From Veillonella montpellierensis DSM 17217 (GTDB lineage Bacteria > Bacillota > Negativicutes > Veillonellales > Veillonellaceae), in contig NZ_AUFY01000001.1 in the NCBI RefSeq assembly GCF_000426745.1, forward strand, positions 62,001-126,000: 64,000 nt of DNA, written 5' to 3'. Of the stretch, positions 9,682 through 20,896 are shown in pieces; within the stretch, counting starts at the first letter, position 1, and each line of letters begins with the position of its first letter. Position numbers and translations under genes: made by a program. The notes under the pieces were generated by a model. It was given only the letters and a program-made list of their open reading frames with translations, was not told the origin of the DNA and did not search any database.

Positions 9682-10626
9682 TCATTCCTCAAATTGTAAG
9701 CCTTTACTAATTTGATACCCTCTACAGTAATCACCTGCGTTAACCGCCTTTTTATTTTCTGGTTGAACCATTGTAATCTCAATAGTTCCTGCGCCAGTAA
9801 GAACAACAAAGGAACGTTTAGTAACTGCTAAAATAGTGCCAGGTTTTTCCATAGTAGTCGGCATATCACTAATGGTTGCTTCCCATATCTTTAACCGTTT
9901 CCCATTAATAAAAGAATAGCACCCTGGTGCAGGATTTAAAGCACGTATTCTATTTACAATATTTCTTGCACTATCTTTCCAAGAAATTCGCCCCATATCT
10001 TTTGTGATTTTATTAGTAAAAGTAGCCTTATCATGATCTTGTGGAGTTGGAATGAGCTTTCCCCCTACATAATCGCTGATTACTTTATTGATGCATGAGC
10101 CACCTAATATGGATAATTTGTGGAATAATTCGCCTGTTGTTTCTTTCTCATCAATCATAACTCGATGAATATAAAGAATATCACCTGTATCGAGGCCATT
10201 ATCCATTTTCATAATCGTAACACCCGTCTCTGTATCACCGTTTAAGATGGCCCAATGGATTGGTGCCGGTCCACGATAAGACGGTAAAATAGAGGCATGT
10301 ACATTAATACAACCATATTTTGGTAATGCAATAAGCCAAGGTGGTAAAATTTTACCATACGCCACCACAACTATAAGATCAGGTGCTAAGGACTTTAACA
10401 ACTCTTCTGTTTTAGAATCCCGTAAAGTAACTGGCTGATAAACTGATAAATTATGAGATAACGCCACTTCTTTAACTGGTGGTTTCTGTATTTTTTTACC
10501 CCTCCCACTTTGCTTATCAGGTTGGCAAAACACGCCAACAATTTCATGTCCCTCCTCGATAAGAGCTTGTAATGTAGGAACTGCAAAGCTTGGTGTTCCC
10601 ATATATACAATTTTTAACGGGCTCAT
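9682..10626 (-). CDS. fmt: Methionyl-tRNA formyltransferase
   Basis: Fmt formylates initiator Met-tRNA using 10-formyl-THF. The N-terminal domain begins LKIVYMGTPSFAVPTL; the catalytic Asn-His-Asp set is visible in INVHASILPSYRG and in NGLDTGDIL. The C-terminal OB-like tRNA-binding domain follows from about residue 205. The ATG at 10626 is chosen because GGGAGG lies 5 bases upstream; a frame starting TTG at 10644 would begin before this ribosome binding site. It follows def by 24 bases. Confidence 0.96.
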   Translation of the reverse strand: MSPLKIVYMGTPSFAVPTLQALIEEGHEIVGVFCQPDKQSGRGKKIQKPPVKEVALSHNLSVYQPVTLRDSKTEELLKSLAPDLIVVVAYGKILPPWLIALPKYGCINVHASILPSYRGPAPIHWAILNGDTETGVTIMKMDNGLDTGDILYIHRVMIDEKETTGELFHKLSILGGSCINKVISDYVGGKLIPTPQDHDKATFTNKITKDMGRISWKDSARNIVNRIRALNPAPGCYSFINGKRLKIWEATISDMPTTMEKPGTILAVTKRSFVVLTGAGTIEITMVQPENKKAVNAGDYCRGYQISKGLQFEE

Positions 10627-10650
10627 AATAACCTCCCTTGCCAATCCACA

Positions 10651-11121
10651 CTAGTCAACGTTATTTTGAACAACATTCTTCAAATCAGTTGCTTTCTCAA
10701 TAAATAAAATTCCATCGAGATGATCGATTTCATGTTGTAAAATGCGTGCTAAAAAGCCTTCAGCCCGAATAACAACCTTTTTATTATGTTTATTAATAGC
10801 ATGAACTACAACTTTATTAAATCGAACAACATCACCATAATATCCAGGTACACTTAAACAACCTTCTAACCCAATTTGTGTGCCCTCTTTATGTACAATA
10901 ACTGGATTAATTAGTTCTAATAAACCATTTCCGTCATCTAACACAATAATTCGGCTGGATACACCAATTTGTGGTGCTGCCAATCCACATCCATCAGTTT
11001 TGTACATGGTTTCTGCCATATCTACTAATAAACTTCGTATCTTTTTATTTACAAATGACACAGGCTCCGCTACCTGTTTTAAAACTGGATTTCCTGCTTT
11101 TAACACGTCTAATACTGCCAT
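10651..11121 (-). CDS. def: Peptide deformylase
   Basis: Def removes the formyl group from nascent proteins, the counterpart of Fmt encoded next to it. All three motifs are present: GLAAPQIG near residues 44-51, EGCLSVPG near 86-93 (metal Cys) and HEIDH near 130-134 (metal His and catalytic Glu). Its 156 residues fit the type 1 enzymes. The ATG at 11121 follows TGGAGGTAAT, 10 bases after priA. Confidence 0.98.
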   Translation of the reverse strand: MAVLDVLKAGNPVLKQVAEPVSFVNKKIRSLLVDMAETMYKTDGCGLAAPQIGVSSRIIVLDDGNGLLELINPVIVHKEGTQIGLEGCLSVPGYYGDVVRFNKVVVHAINKHNKKVVIRAEGFLARILQHEIDHLDGILFIEKATDLKNVVQNNVD

Positions 11122-11131
11122 ATTACCTCCA

Positions 11132-13315
11132 TTAAACAGGATCTACATCAATCAATACACCTTCTTGTGTAAATATCCACGAATTATATATATATTTCTT
11201 AATATGATTGAGATGTGATCCTCGTAACATAATCGATAACCGATATAAATCTCTAATTTTAGAAATTCCTTCTTCATAAGGGCCAAAAATACTAACTGAT
11301 ATATCCGCCTGTGCCGATATATCATCAACAATCGAAGTAGCAATTTTATCTGCTACTTCTTTATGTTTATGACGAACCACTATATGAATCATTTCTCCAT
11401 AAGGTGGATACCCTAGGTCTCGTCTATTTTTAATTTCTTCATTGTAAAAGCCCACATAATCATGGGTCTTACTTTTTATTATAGCATAATGTAGCGGATT
11501 ATATGTTTGAATCACTGCTTTTCCTGATTTATTTCTGCGTCCTGCTCGGCCTACTGTCTGTGTTAATAAATCAAAAGTACGTTCAGCTGCCGTATATAAA
11601 GGAATATTCAACACTGAGTCAGCTGTTAAAACGCCAACTGCTGTAACATTTGGAAAGTCGTGTCCTTTCGATACCATTTGTGTGCCCAACAAAATATCAT
11701 AAGCACCTATTGCAAAATCATGTAAAATAGCATCGCCTTGTCCTTTTTTAGTAGCTATATCTTGATCTAATCGAGCAACCTTCGCATAGGGATACCGTTT
11801 TTTTAGTTCCTCCTCCACTCGTTGGGTACCAGAACCAAAGTATTTAATCTTTTTACTTTGACAGTGAGGACAAACCATAGGTATAGGCTCATGATATTCA
11901 CAATAATGACACTTTAACTCTTTAGCCGATTGATGGTACACTAACGCCACGTCACAATGAGGACATAAAATTGGCTTTCCACATTCACGACACATAACAA
12001 AAGTACTATACCCACGACGATTTAATAAAATAATCATCTGTTCCCGTTTTTCTAATGTTTCTTGAATTAATGATGATAATGCATCAGAAAAAACAGAATA
12101 ATTACCATATAATAATTCTTCTTTCATATCTACCAATTCAATGTGTGGCATCGGTTGATCAAAGATACGATGTGGTAATTCCAATAAATGATATTCAGAT
12201 TGTAATGCTTTATAATAGGATACTACCGATGGAGTAGCTGATCCTAATATAACTGGGCATTGATGTGCTTGCGCCCTCCACAAAGCCACCTTTCGTGCAT
12301 GGTACCTCACCATGTCTTCTTGTTTATAAGAGTTATCATGCTCTTCATCAACTATAATTAATCCAATATCATCCGATGGGGCAAATACTGCTGAGCGTGC
12401 CCCAATAATAATATGACTATCCTTTCGCCGTAATCGTTCCCAGTTATTATAACGTTCTTGTACAGTTAACTTACTATGAAAGACAACAACTTCATCACCA
12501 AAAGTATCTACAAATCGAGTAACAATTTGATCCGTTAGTATAATTTCTGGTACTAATATAATAACTGATTTTCCTTTTTCTAAACATGACGCAGCCGCAC
12601 GCAAATATACTTGCGTTTTACCGCTTCCAGTAACACCATGTAATAAAAATGGTTCATAGATATCATGATTAATTGCATGTTCGATAGATATAAAACACTG
12701 TTGCTGTTCTTCTGTTAAAGGAATATGTATATGTCTATGGTCCACATATTGAAATTGAGTAGTTGTCTTAGATAGTCTCTCTTCTACTACCACTAAAGGA
12801 TGATTCATCACCTGTTTAATCACAGCTAGTGTAAACCCTTTTGCCTTCACCAGCGATAGTGGCGCCACTTCTACTTCTTCTAAATAAGTAGCCAATGCTC
12901 GTTGCTTTTTTTTGCGTATTTCAAATTGTTCATGCGAAAAGCCTGGCAATATACGAATCCATTTTTCTTTAGGCCGCTCATAGCTTTTTAATTGCTTTTT
13001 AGTAATAGTAAATAATCGTAATGCATCACCGTATGAACAAAGATAGTATTCACTTAATTTTTTAGCAGTCCCTAACATTTCATCAGTAAACCAAGGTTCA
13101 CTATCTAATACTGCTACAATAGGCTTAATAGCAAATGTTGGCTTTTCTAATAGTTCCCGATACCCTATGAGAATTCCTTCTTCTCGTGCTGTTCCCAATG
13201 GAACAACGACCCGTGTTCCTATCGGTATAGTACCTAAATCTGATGGCACTTCATAGCTATAAGGTTTATGTAATTGTTTCGTGGGGCGATTAATAATGAC
13301 TTCCGCTACTACCAT
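11132..13315 (-). CDS. priA: Primosomal replication-restart helicase PriA
   Basis: PriA is the 3'-5' helicase that reloads the replisome at stalled forks. A DNA-binding N-terminus precedes Walker A GVTGSGKTQ near residue 228, the DEEH box (VDEEHDNSYK), and a zinc-binding cluster with paired CXXC motifs (CRECGKPILCPHC and CHYC...CPHC) near 445-490. Helicase C motifs follow (QMVSKGHDFPNVT, TVGRAGR). Its 727 residues are normal. It is the first gene of the operon with def and fmt. AGAGGTAG precedes the ATG. Confidence 0.97.
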   Translation of the reverse strand: MVVAEVIINRPTKQLHKPYSYEVPSDLGTIPIGTRVVVPLGTAREEGILIGYRELLEKPTFAIKPIVAVLDSEPWFTDEMLGTAKKLSEYYLCSYGDALRLFTITKKQLKSYERPKEKWIRILPGFSHEQFEIRKKKQRALATYLEEVEVAPLSLVKAKGFTLAVIKQVMNHPLVVVEERLSKTTTQFQYVDHRHIHIPLTEEQQQCFISIEHAINHDIYEPFLLHGVTGSGKTQVYLRAAASCLEKGKSVIILVPEIILTDQIVTRFVDTFGDEVVVFHSKLTVQERYNNWERLRRKDSHIIIGARSAVFAPSDDIGLIIVDEEHDNSYKQEDMVRYHARKVALWRAQAHQCPVILGSATPSVVSYYKALQSEYHLLELPHRIFDQPMPHIELVDMKEELLYGNYSVFSDALSSLIQETLEKREQMIILLNRRGYSTFVMCRECGKPILCPHCDVALVYHQSAKELKCHYCEYHEPIPMVCPHCQSKKIKYFGSGTQRVEEELKKRYPYAKVARLDQDIATKKGQGDAILHDFAIGAYDILLGTQMVSKGHDFPNVTAVGVLTADSVLNIPLYTAAERTFDLLTQTVGRAGRRNKSGKAVIQTYNPLHYAIIKSKTHDYVGFYNEEIKNRRDLGYPPYGEMIHIVVRHKHKEVADKIATSIVDDISAQADISVSIFGPYEEGISKIRDLYRLSIMLRGSHLNHIKKYIYNSWIFTQEGVLIDVDPV

Positions 13316-13733
13316 GTACTACTACCTCTTTAGCAACTATACTACATACTAATAATTTATTATATACCAACCCATGATATTATGAATAGTCTCTAAGCCA
13401 GAACCTACCAAAATATAACTCATAGCCATACCTACGTGTATCCGACAAAATCGTAGTCTTTGGTTCAACTTATATATAATTACTATTTTATCTAATCTAT
13501 ATTTCATATAATCTATCATCATAACTATAAATCATGTAATTGGCCTAGTAAACAATATATACTCCATACACAGCAACTTTATCATTAGTTATGTATAATC
13601 AAAATATAATTGTATTACCTAGTAAAAGAAAAATAAACAGCTACAATATCAGATATATAACACCTAATATTGTAGCTGTTCTCTAGTATACGATTCCTAC
13701 AATATAAATTATATGCATACCAAACTATAAACG
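13316..13733. other. Intergenic region secF-priA (418 bp)
   Basis: No ORF or RNA gene is supported here. It holds the secF terminator (13636-13680). On the minus strand a TATAAT at about 13361, within TATATAATAA, could be the -10 of a priA promoter, but its -35 (TTCATA) is weak. The rest is AT-rich and featureless. Confidence 0.5.
13636..13680 (-). terminator. Terminator of the ruvC-secF gene run
   Basis: Fourteen-base perfect arms (AACAGCTACAATAT and complement) flank a 17-base loop. On the minus strand the stem is followed by TTATTTTTCTTTT. It lies about 55 bases after the secF stop. Confidence 0.85.
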
Positions 13734-14621
13734 TTAAGCACGCTGTCTATTTTTAACTCTTGTTTTCCACATATTCCACAATGAAGTGGCAACACAAATA
13801 GAAGAATAACATCCACTAATAAAGCCAATGATCATAACCAATGCAAAGTTCTTAGTCGTATCTCCACCGAAAAAGAATAATGCTAAGCAGGCAAACAACG
13901 TTGTAGATAATGTATAAAAGCTACGATGAATACTTTGCGCAATACTTGCATTCGCTAAATCAGCAAATGTATCTGTTCGTTTATGAGTATGTGTATTTTC
14001 ACGAATACGGTCAAAAATAACAACACATTCATTCATAGAATAGCCAATAACTGTTAAAATCGCAGCTAAGAATGAAGAGTCAATTTCCAATTGAAAGAAA
14101 GAAAACACACCAAGCACCATAATCAAATCATGGAAAATAGCTATTAATGCAGAAATGGCTATTTTATATTCAAAACGATAGGAAATATAGAGTGCTAACG
14201 CTACAAAAGCAACGACTAAATTAATAATAGCATGTTGCGTAACTTCGGACCCAATAACAGCCCCTACACTTTCAATACGTTTAGTTTGATTTTCACCAAT
14301 TGTCTTAGTCATATTATCAATGACTGCCTTACTTTCATTAGGTGTTAAATTCCGTGTACGAATCATAACGTCTTTACCAGATGTATCATTAGATTCTCCT
14401 GATAACTGTATAACAGAATTTTCTAAATTAAATGTTTTTAAACTTTCACGAACCTGTGCAACTTCAACATTTTGTGTAAATTGAACTTCCACAATAGTAC
14501 CACCAGTATAGTCGATACCAAGATTAAAACCTTTAGTAAAAATAGATACTAAGCTAATAATTACTAACAAAGAGGAAATAGTAAACCAAATGCGATGACG
14601 TGCTATTACATCAAATTTCAT
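13734..14621 (-). CDS. secF: Protein translocase subunit SecF
   Basis: SecF works with SecD as an accessory of the SecYEG translocon that uses the ion gradient to complete export. Six transmembrane helices are expected: one near residues 12-30, a periplasmic domain to about 130, then five. The GIDYTGGTIVEV motif and the NECVVIFDRIREN motif are present. The start overlaps the secD stop by one base (TAATG), so the two are coupled. Length 295 is typical. Confidence 0.97.
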   Translation of the reverse strand: MKFDVIARHRIWFTISSLLVIISLVSIFTKGFNLGIDYTGGTIVEVQFTQNVEVAQVRESLKTFNLENSVIQLSGESNDTSGKDVMIRTRNLTPNESKAVIDNMTKTIGENQTKRIESVGAVIGSEVTQHAIINLVVAFVALALYISYRFEYKIAISALIAIFHDLIMVLGVFSFFQLEIDSSFLAAILTVIGYSMNECVVIFDRIRENTHTHKRTDTFADLANASIAQSIHRSFYTLSTTLFACLALFFFGGDTTKNFALVMIIGFISGCYSSICVATSLWNMWKTRVKNRQRA

Positions 14622-15892
14622 TATTTCTTCCCTCCTTTACTAGCTTCAATAACATCAAATACCGATTTAGATGGCGATATATTAGATCCAAACCAGAATG
14701 GGTGTTGGGTAAAATTACAAGCAATAAGCATTCGTAATAAATAGTGACTCATAGTAACTGCAGTAAACATACTTACCGCTACCCCTAGGGCTAAGGTGAT
14801 TGCAAATCCCTTAACTGGACCAGATCCTAAGGCAATTAGAATAGCAGCAGTGATCATGACTGATACATTGGCATCTAGAATAGTCGCAAAGGCACGTTTA
14901 AAACCAGCTTCCATAGCTACACGCATAGATTTACCAGTAAACACCTCTTCTTTAAACCGTTCAAATATCAGAATATTAGCATCTACAGCCACGCCAATAG
15001 AAAGTATAATACCTGCAATGCCAGGAAGTGTCATCGTCGCATTAAATCCAATGGGACTTAAAATAACTAACAAAATCAAAACATAAATCAACAATGCTAA
15101 ATTTGCCACAAATCCAGCCAATCTGTATAGCACTAATAAGAATACAACAATAAGTGCCAATCCAACAGTAAAAGCCATTACTGACTTATCTTTAGAATCT
15201 TGACCAAGACTTGGACCTACGGTACGTACTTCCATAACCTTAATTTTTACTGGTAATGCACCAGAACGTAACAAAATAGCAAGATTCTTAGCTTCTTCTA
15301 ATGTTTTGCTACCCGTAATAACAGCTTTACCACCTGTAATAGCATCATTGACAACTGGTGCCGTTAATTCTTCTCCGTCAAGATGAATAGAAATACGTTT
15401 ACCAATATTAGCAGCAGTTAGGTCACCAAATTTTTTAGCGCCTGCATCTGTCATTTCAATAGCAACTTCAGGTTTCTTATTCTGCCCTAATTCTTCTTTT
15501 GCATTTTTAAGATCATCACCAGTTAATTGAACTTGTCCAGCTTCATCCTTAAATTCAAGAACCGCTGTTTTACCAATCGTTTTAATTGCTTCGTCTGGAT
15601 CCTTAACACCAGGCAATTCAATAATAATGCGTTTAGCGCCTTCACGTTGAATGATTGGTTCTGTTAACCCCATTTCATTGATACGTCGGCTCAAAATTTG
15701 AATAGTTCGCTCTACCGCATCATCGGTAACTTTATTTTCTCCAGCATCTTCTGCTTCTAAAACAATATGTGTGCCACCTTGTAAATCAAGACCTTGCTTA
15801 ATCGATGTTGCTAATGGAACAATAAAATAAGCAAACAATCCAATAATTACAATGATGGCAAGTAAAAATTTTATAATTGCATTACGTTTCAA
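14621..15892 (-). CDS. secD: Protein translocase subunit SecD
   Basis: SecD is the partner of SecF in the Sec accessory complex. It has an N-terminal helix, GLDLQGGTHIVLE near residues 35-47, a large extracytoplasmic domain, and five C-terminal helices including DANILIFERFKEE. The start is placed at TTG 15892 (giving MKRNAIIKFLLAI) because AAAGGGTGG lies about 6 bases upstream. The longest frame begins at 15991 inside fthC and would add 33 implausible residues. This gives a 423-residue protein overlapping fthC by 11 bases. Confidence 0.93.
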   Translation of the reverse strand: MKRNAIIKFLLAIIVIIGLFAYFIVPLATSIKQGLDLQGGTHIVLEAEDAGENKVTDDAVERTIQILSRRINEMGLTEPIIQREGAKRIIIELPGVKDPDEAIKTIGKTAVLEFKDEAGQVQLTGDDLKNAKEELGQNKKPEVAIEMTDAGAKKFGDLTAANIGKRISIHLDGEELTAPVVNDAITGGKAVITGSKTLEEAKNLAILLRSGALPVKIKVMEVRTVGPSLGQDSKDKSVMAFTVGLALIVVFLLVLYRLAGFVANLALLIYVLILLVILSPIGFNATMTLPGIAGIILSIGVAVDANILIFERFKEEVFTGKSMRVAMEAGFKRAFATILDANVSVMITAAILIALGSGPVKGFAITLALGVAVSMFTAVTMSHYLLRMLIACNFTQHPFWFGSNISPSKSVFDVIEASKGGKK

Positions 15893-16478
15893 AAATGCCA
15901 CCCTTTCTATTTTTATTACATTCAATACATCCCAGTTCAGTAATAATCTTTGGCATATAGCAATCATACATGTCCATAGGTAATAAAGCATCTGTTACCT
16001 GCATAGACCAACAAACTCCCATATACCGCGATGTATCCACGGATGCTAAAAATCGATCATAATAGCCAGCTCCCATGCCCATACGACCACCACAACGATC
16101 AAATACAAGACCAGGTACTAATAGTAAATCAATGTGATTTGGTGTTTCCATATACCATGGCTTTTTAGGAACTCTAATACCTAATACACCCTTATCAACC
16201 TCTTCTAAGTTCCTCAAACGAGCTGGCTCTATCAAGCTTTCATTCATACAAACAGGAACATATACAGTTTTTCCTGCTCCTAAAGCATGCGTAATCACAC
16301 CATCCAAATTTGCTTCTTTTTCCATTGCCAAATACAACATAAGTGATGTTGCCTGTTCATATTCTGGTAAGGAAATAATTTGTTGTGTCAGTAATGATTG
16401 CCAAGCTTTACAATCTTCTGCACGCAAAGCAGCACGCCTAGCCTTGTATGCCAGACGCACTGCTTGCTTATCGCTCAC
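15882..16478 (-). CDS. fthC: 5-formyltetrahydrofolate cyclo-ligase
   Basis: This enzyme converts 5-formyl-THF to 5,10-methenyl-THF with ATP, recycling a folate storage form. The family is shown by the basic N-terminus (RLAYKARRAAL), the LYLAMEKEANL segment and the C-terminal GGRMGMGAGYYDRFL motif near residues 130-144. Its 198 residues are normal. The GTG start overlaps the yajC stop by one base. Its product feeds the 10-formyl-THF pool used by Fmt, although fmt is in the neighbouring operon. Confidence 0.94.
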   Translation of the reverse strand: MSDKQAVRLAYKARRAALRAEDCKAWQSLLTQQIISLPEYEQATSLMLYLAMEKEANLDGVITHALGAGKTVYVPVCMNESLIEPARLRNLEEVDKGVLGIRVPKKPWYMETPNHIDLLLVPGLVFDRCGGRMGMGAGYYDRFLASVDTSRYMGVCWSMQVTDALLPMDMYDCYMPKIITELGCIECNKNRKGGIFET

Positions 16479-16765
16479 TATTTAGCTTCCTTATGTTTAG
16501 TTACTATACTAGCAATACTAGAACGAGCAAATTTGATTTCTACTTTATCAGCCACTAGTAAAACAACAGTTTCATCATCAAGAGAAATAATTTCCCCATA
16601 CATACCACCAATAGTTACAACTTTTTGTCCTTTTTTCAAACTATTCAACAATGTGTCGCGTTGTTTTTGCTGTTTCTTTTGAGGTCGATATAATAAAAAG
16701 TAAAAAATAACTACCATTAATAAAATCGGCCAACTAGTTTGAATAATCTGTTCAAAATCACCCAT
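16478..16765 (-). CDS. yajC: Preprotein translocase subunit YajC
   Basis: YajC is a small SecDF-associated membrane protein. It has a single helix (WPILLMVVIFYFLLY, about residues 13-27) followed by the RPQKKQQKQR signature and the GDEVVTIGGI-like QKVVTIGGMYG. Length is 95. The ATG at 16765 follows TTTGGAGG. The tgt-yajC-secD-secF order is widespread in bacteria. Confidence 0.96.
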   Translation of the reverse strand: MGDFEQIIQTSWPILLMVVIFYFLLYRPQKKQQKQRDTLLNSLKKGQKVVTIGGMYGEIISLDDETVVLLVADKVEIKFARSSIASIVTKHKEAK

Positions 16766-16923
16766 GATAAACCTCCAAAATAATAAAGTATTACTAAAAA
16801 TAACTCATATGCTATTGTCACTGATAAACGAATTACATCTATCAGTACTCTAATGAGCTAAACAACTATATAATAATCAGTACTGCCAACTTGAATTTAT
16901 TAATTTCTTATAACTATAACAAA

Positions 16924-18048
<1,125 letters not shown>

Positions 18049-18179
18049 TTATAAAATCATTCATTATTATAACATATAACAGATTAATCTATCCAATAAA
18101 TATAAATAGTAATTCCTAATATCATATGAATCACTACATGTCTAGCATTACCTAATAAAACTAGAGTACACTCCATACA

Positions 18180-19205
18180 TCATCGAATAAACATGGCATC
18201 ACCAAAGCTAAAAAATCTATACTTTTCCTTTACAGCCTCATGATAGGCGTTTAAGCAATGATCTCTTCCTGCTAATGCACTAATGAGCATTAACAAAGTA
18301 GATTGTGGTAAATGAAAGTTAGTGATTAACGCATCTACCATTTTATAGGTATAACCAGGATAGATAAATATTTCTGTATTTCCACTACCTGCTTGTAAGA
18401 TACCTGCCTCATTAGTAGCAGATTCTAACGTGCGTACCGATGTGGTACCAACTGCAATAATACGTTTCCCTGCTTTTTTAGCTTGATTAATAATAGCAGC
18501 AGCATCTTCAGATACAGAATAAAACTCACTGTGCATCACATGATTTTCAACATTATCTACAGATACAGGTCTAAATGTACCCAATCCTACATGTAATGTA
18601 ATAAATACTTCAGTAACGCCTTTATCCTGAATTCGTTTCAACAGTTCTGGTGTAAAATGTAACCCTGCTGTCGGTGCCGCTGCTGATCCTTTATGCTCAG
18701 CATATACTGTTTGATATCTATCTTGATCCTTTAATGTTTCATGAATATATGGTGGTAATGGCATTTGACCTAATTCTTCAATAATATCATCAAATACGCC
18801 TTCACAAGAAAATTCTACAATTCGTCCGCCAAAATCTGTTTTATCAATAACAGTAGCCGTTAAACGATGATCAAAAATAATCTCTTGACCAATAGGACAT
18901 TTCTTACCCGGTTTTACTAAACATTCCCATCGATTCGAGCCACAAGGTGTTAATAGTAATACTTCAACCTTTCCACCACTCTCTTTTCTATGTCCAAACA
19001 AACGTGCTGGGATTACCTTCGTATTATTAAAAACAATGACATCGCCTTCTGATAATTCATCAATAATATCTGTAAAGGCATGTTTATGTTCTATGTTACC
19101 AGTAAGTTTGTCTAATATCATTAATCGTGATGAATCTCTTGGATATACAGGTGTTTGTGCAATTAATTCTTCTGGTAAATTATAATCAAAATCTGTTACT
19201 TTCAT
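18180..19205 (-). CDS. queA: SAM:tRNA ribosyltransferase-isomerase QueA
   Basis: QueA transfers the ribosyl group of SAM to preQ1-tRNA, making epoxyqueuosine. The N-terminus [18 protein letters not shown] and the stretches [22 protein letters not shown] and [16 protein letters not shown] are family hallmarks. The start is taken at ATG 19205, 7 bases after AAGAAGG; an upstream TTG lies too close to it. Length is 341. The queA-tgt pair explains a working queuosine branch, although preQ1 synthesis genes are not in the window. Confidence 0.97.
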   Translation of the reverse strand: MKVTDFDYNLPEELIAQTPVYPRDSSRLMILDKLTGNIEHKHAFTDIIDELSEGDVIVFNNTKVIPARLFGHRKESGGKVEVLLLTPCGSNRWECLVKPGKKCPIGQEIIFDHRLTATVIDKTDFGGRIVEFSCEGVFDDIIEELGQMPLPPYIHETLKDQDRYQTVYAEHKGSAAAPTAGLHFTPELLKRIQDKGVTEVFITLHVGLGTFRPVSVDNVENHVMHSEFYSVSEDAAAIINQAKKAGKRIIAVGTTSVRTLESATNEAGILQAGSGNTEIFIYPGYTYKMVDALITNFHLPQSTLLMLISALAGRDHCLNAYHEAVKEKYRFFSFGDAMFIR

Positions 19206-19366
19206 TAACAACCCTTCTTATTATCTTTAATCTGTTAACCATCAATTCACTAGTATGGAATCTAACAATCACATAATACGAAATAAATACACTCTGCTTG
19301 CACGGTATATGATAAAAATATTGCAGTATGAACGCCACCTATTTCTTATCTTGCTACCATCAATAC

Positions 19367-20896
19367 TTAGTATATAGTATCAATGGAAACTCCCGTATAA
19401 TAGTGACGCAAAATTGTTTTATAAAAATTTACATCTTCATGCGTAGCGCGTTTTGCCATCTCTGCAGCACCCCATTGTGATAACCCTACGCCATGTCCAC
19501 ATCCATGACCTTTTATATAAATCATGTCATTATTCTTAGTAAATGTGTGATATATTTTTTCTTGTTTTCTATCCCACGACATAGTAGTCGGCTTATGATT
19601 GATATAAAAATCAAATAGTGTGGATTTTAAACCTAATATAGCCATTAACGCATCACCCGATATAGTAACGTGTCCTTTTGAGCCTATAAAAACAGCTGAT
19701 TTAATACGACCAGATACCCCTCTGTCAATCGTATATATTGGTGGAGCTACCAACGGAGACAACTGTATGGAATGCAACGTGCCCACTGACTTACCAGCAT
19801 GATATAATTTTTCTTCCAATTGCTTTTTGCTAATACTCACAAGCCATGTAGCCGTAGGAGCTGATTGATTCTCATCTTTTACACCTTGTAAATACGGTAA
19901 ATTAGTGCCCCATACATTTTCACTATTTTCCGTATATCCCCCACTATCCGAATGAAACAATGCATTAATAGGTCGTCCATTATATCTGATAATCACGCCA
20001 CGAGTAGCATCTACAGCTCGAGTCGTATTCGTATATTCTCCAGATTTTCCTCCATACACTTGATTCTTTGTGGTTGGTTGAATATCATATAATTTATTTT
20101 TATTGTTATTCATTGTGTATATAGCATAGGTCCGAGCCGCTACGGCTTGTGCTTCTAATGCAGACATCGGCCAACTTGGTATGGCTTCCTGTGGTACAAC
20201 ACCATATAAATATTCTTCTAAGGGCACATGATTAATCATAGTCATAGAATTAGGACCTGTAGCAATGAAAAAAATACTACCTCTATAATCCTGTCCATCG
20301 ATACTTATCGCCTCATTGGCAGAAATTGATTGTACAGTAATCATAGGGCCATATACTTTCTTATCAACAACTATATTATTATTTTTTACCATAATAGGTA
20401 CTCTCACCATCGCCGGAAAGAATGTATCTACTGTTGTATCCTTATCGTCACCTACAACTATTCTAGCACGTGACATAACAGCTATTTGTTGGCATTGTTC
20501 TCTTAATAACACGCGTATATAAGGTGTAGTATCTTTTTTATCGATAGATGACTTTCTAATAGGTGTCAACTTTGCATAATTCTTCAACACCTTTTCATTA
20601 TTACTAGATCTAATCGACTTTGTTAAAGGTTCACTTGAGGTAGATGATTTATGTAGAAGTAACCGTTTATTAATTTCCTTTTTCCCCACCCTATTAGTTA
20701 TACTAGATTTAGCACTTCCTTGTTTAGGTATACCTACCATCTTAGTCGGTCTAGGTAAAACAATCGTTCCTACTTTCTTTTTTTCATGAACCCCTTGACT
20801 AGGAGCGTTAGCAATGATCATGCCATGACACATCATTATACTGCTTATGATAGTGCATATACTAATTGCTCTCAGCAATATTTTCTTAGAAATCAT
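19367..20896 (-). CDS. SpoIID/LytB domain exported protein
   Basis: This family includes SpoIID, a peptidoglycan lytic transglycosylase, and LytB-type amidase enhancers. A signal peptide covers about residues 1-30. A basic low-complexity stretch follows to about 110, then the SpoIID domain with YGVVPQEAIPSWPMSALEAQ and AVAARTYAIY. The C-terminus has HGCGHGVGLSQWGA, the other family hallmark. The start at ATG 20896 overlaps the ruvB stop by one base (TAATG), preferred over 20920. A role in sporulation is unlikely if this is Veillonella; a wall remodelling role is inferred. Confidence 0.88.
   Translation of the reverse strand: MISKKILLRAISICTIISSIMMCHGMIIANAPSQGVHEKKKVGTIVLPRPTKMVGIPKQGSAKSSITNRVGKKEINKRLLLHKSSTSSEPLTKSIRSSNNEKVLKNYAKLTPIRKSSIDKKDTTPYIRVLLREQCQQIAVMSRARIVVGDDKDTTVDTFFPAMVRVPIMVKNNNIVVDKKVYGPMITVQSISANEAISIDGQDYRGSIFFIATGPNSMTMINHVPLEEYLYGVVPQEAIPSWPMSALEAQAVAARTYAIYTMNNNKNKLYDIQPTTKNQVYGGKSGEYTNTTRAVDATRGVIIRYNGRPINALFHSDSGGYTENSENVWGTNLPYLQGVKDENQSAPTATWLVSISKKQLEEKLYHAGKSVGTLHSIQLSPLVAPPIYTIDRGVSGRIKSAVFIGSKGHVTISGDALMAILGLKSTLFDFYINHKPTTMSWDRKQEKIYHTFTKNNDMIYIKGHGCGHGVGLSQWGAAEMAKRATHEDVNFYKTILRHYYTGVSIDTIY

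Noticed and set aside
15892-15991. SecD starting at 15991
   Set aside because: The extra 33 residues overlap fthC, contain no family similarity, and lack a ribosome binding site, while the TTG at 15892 has one.
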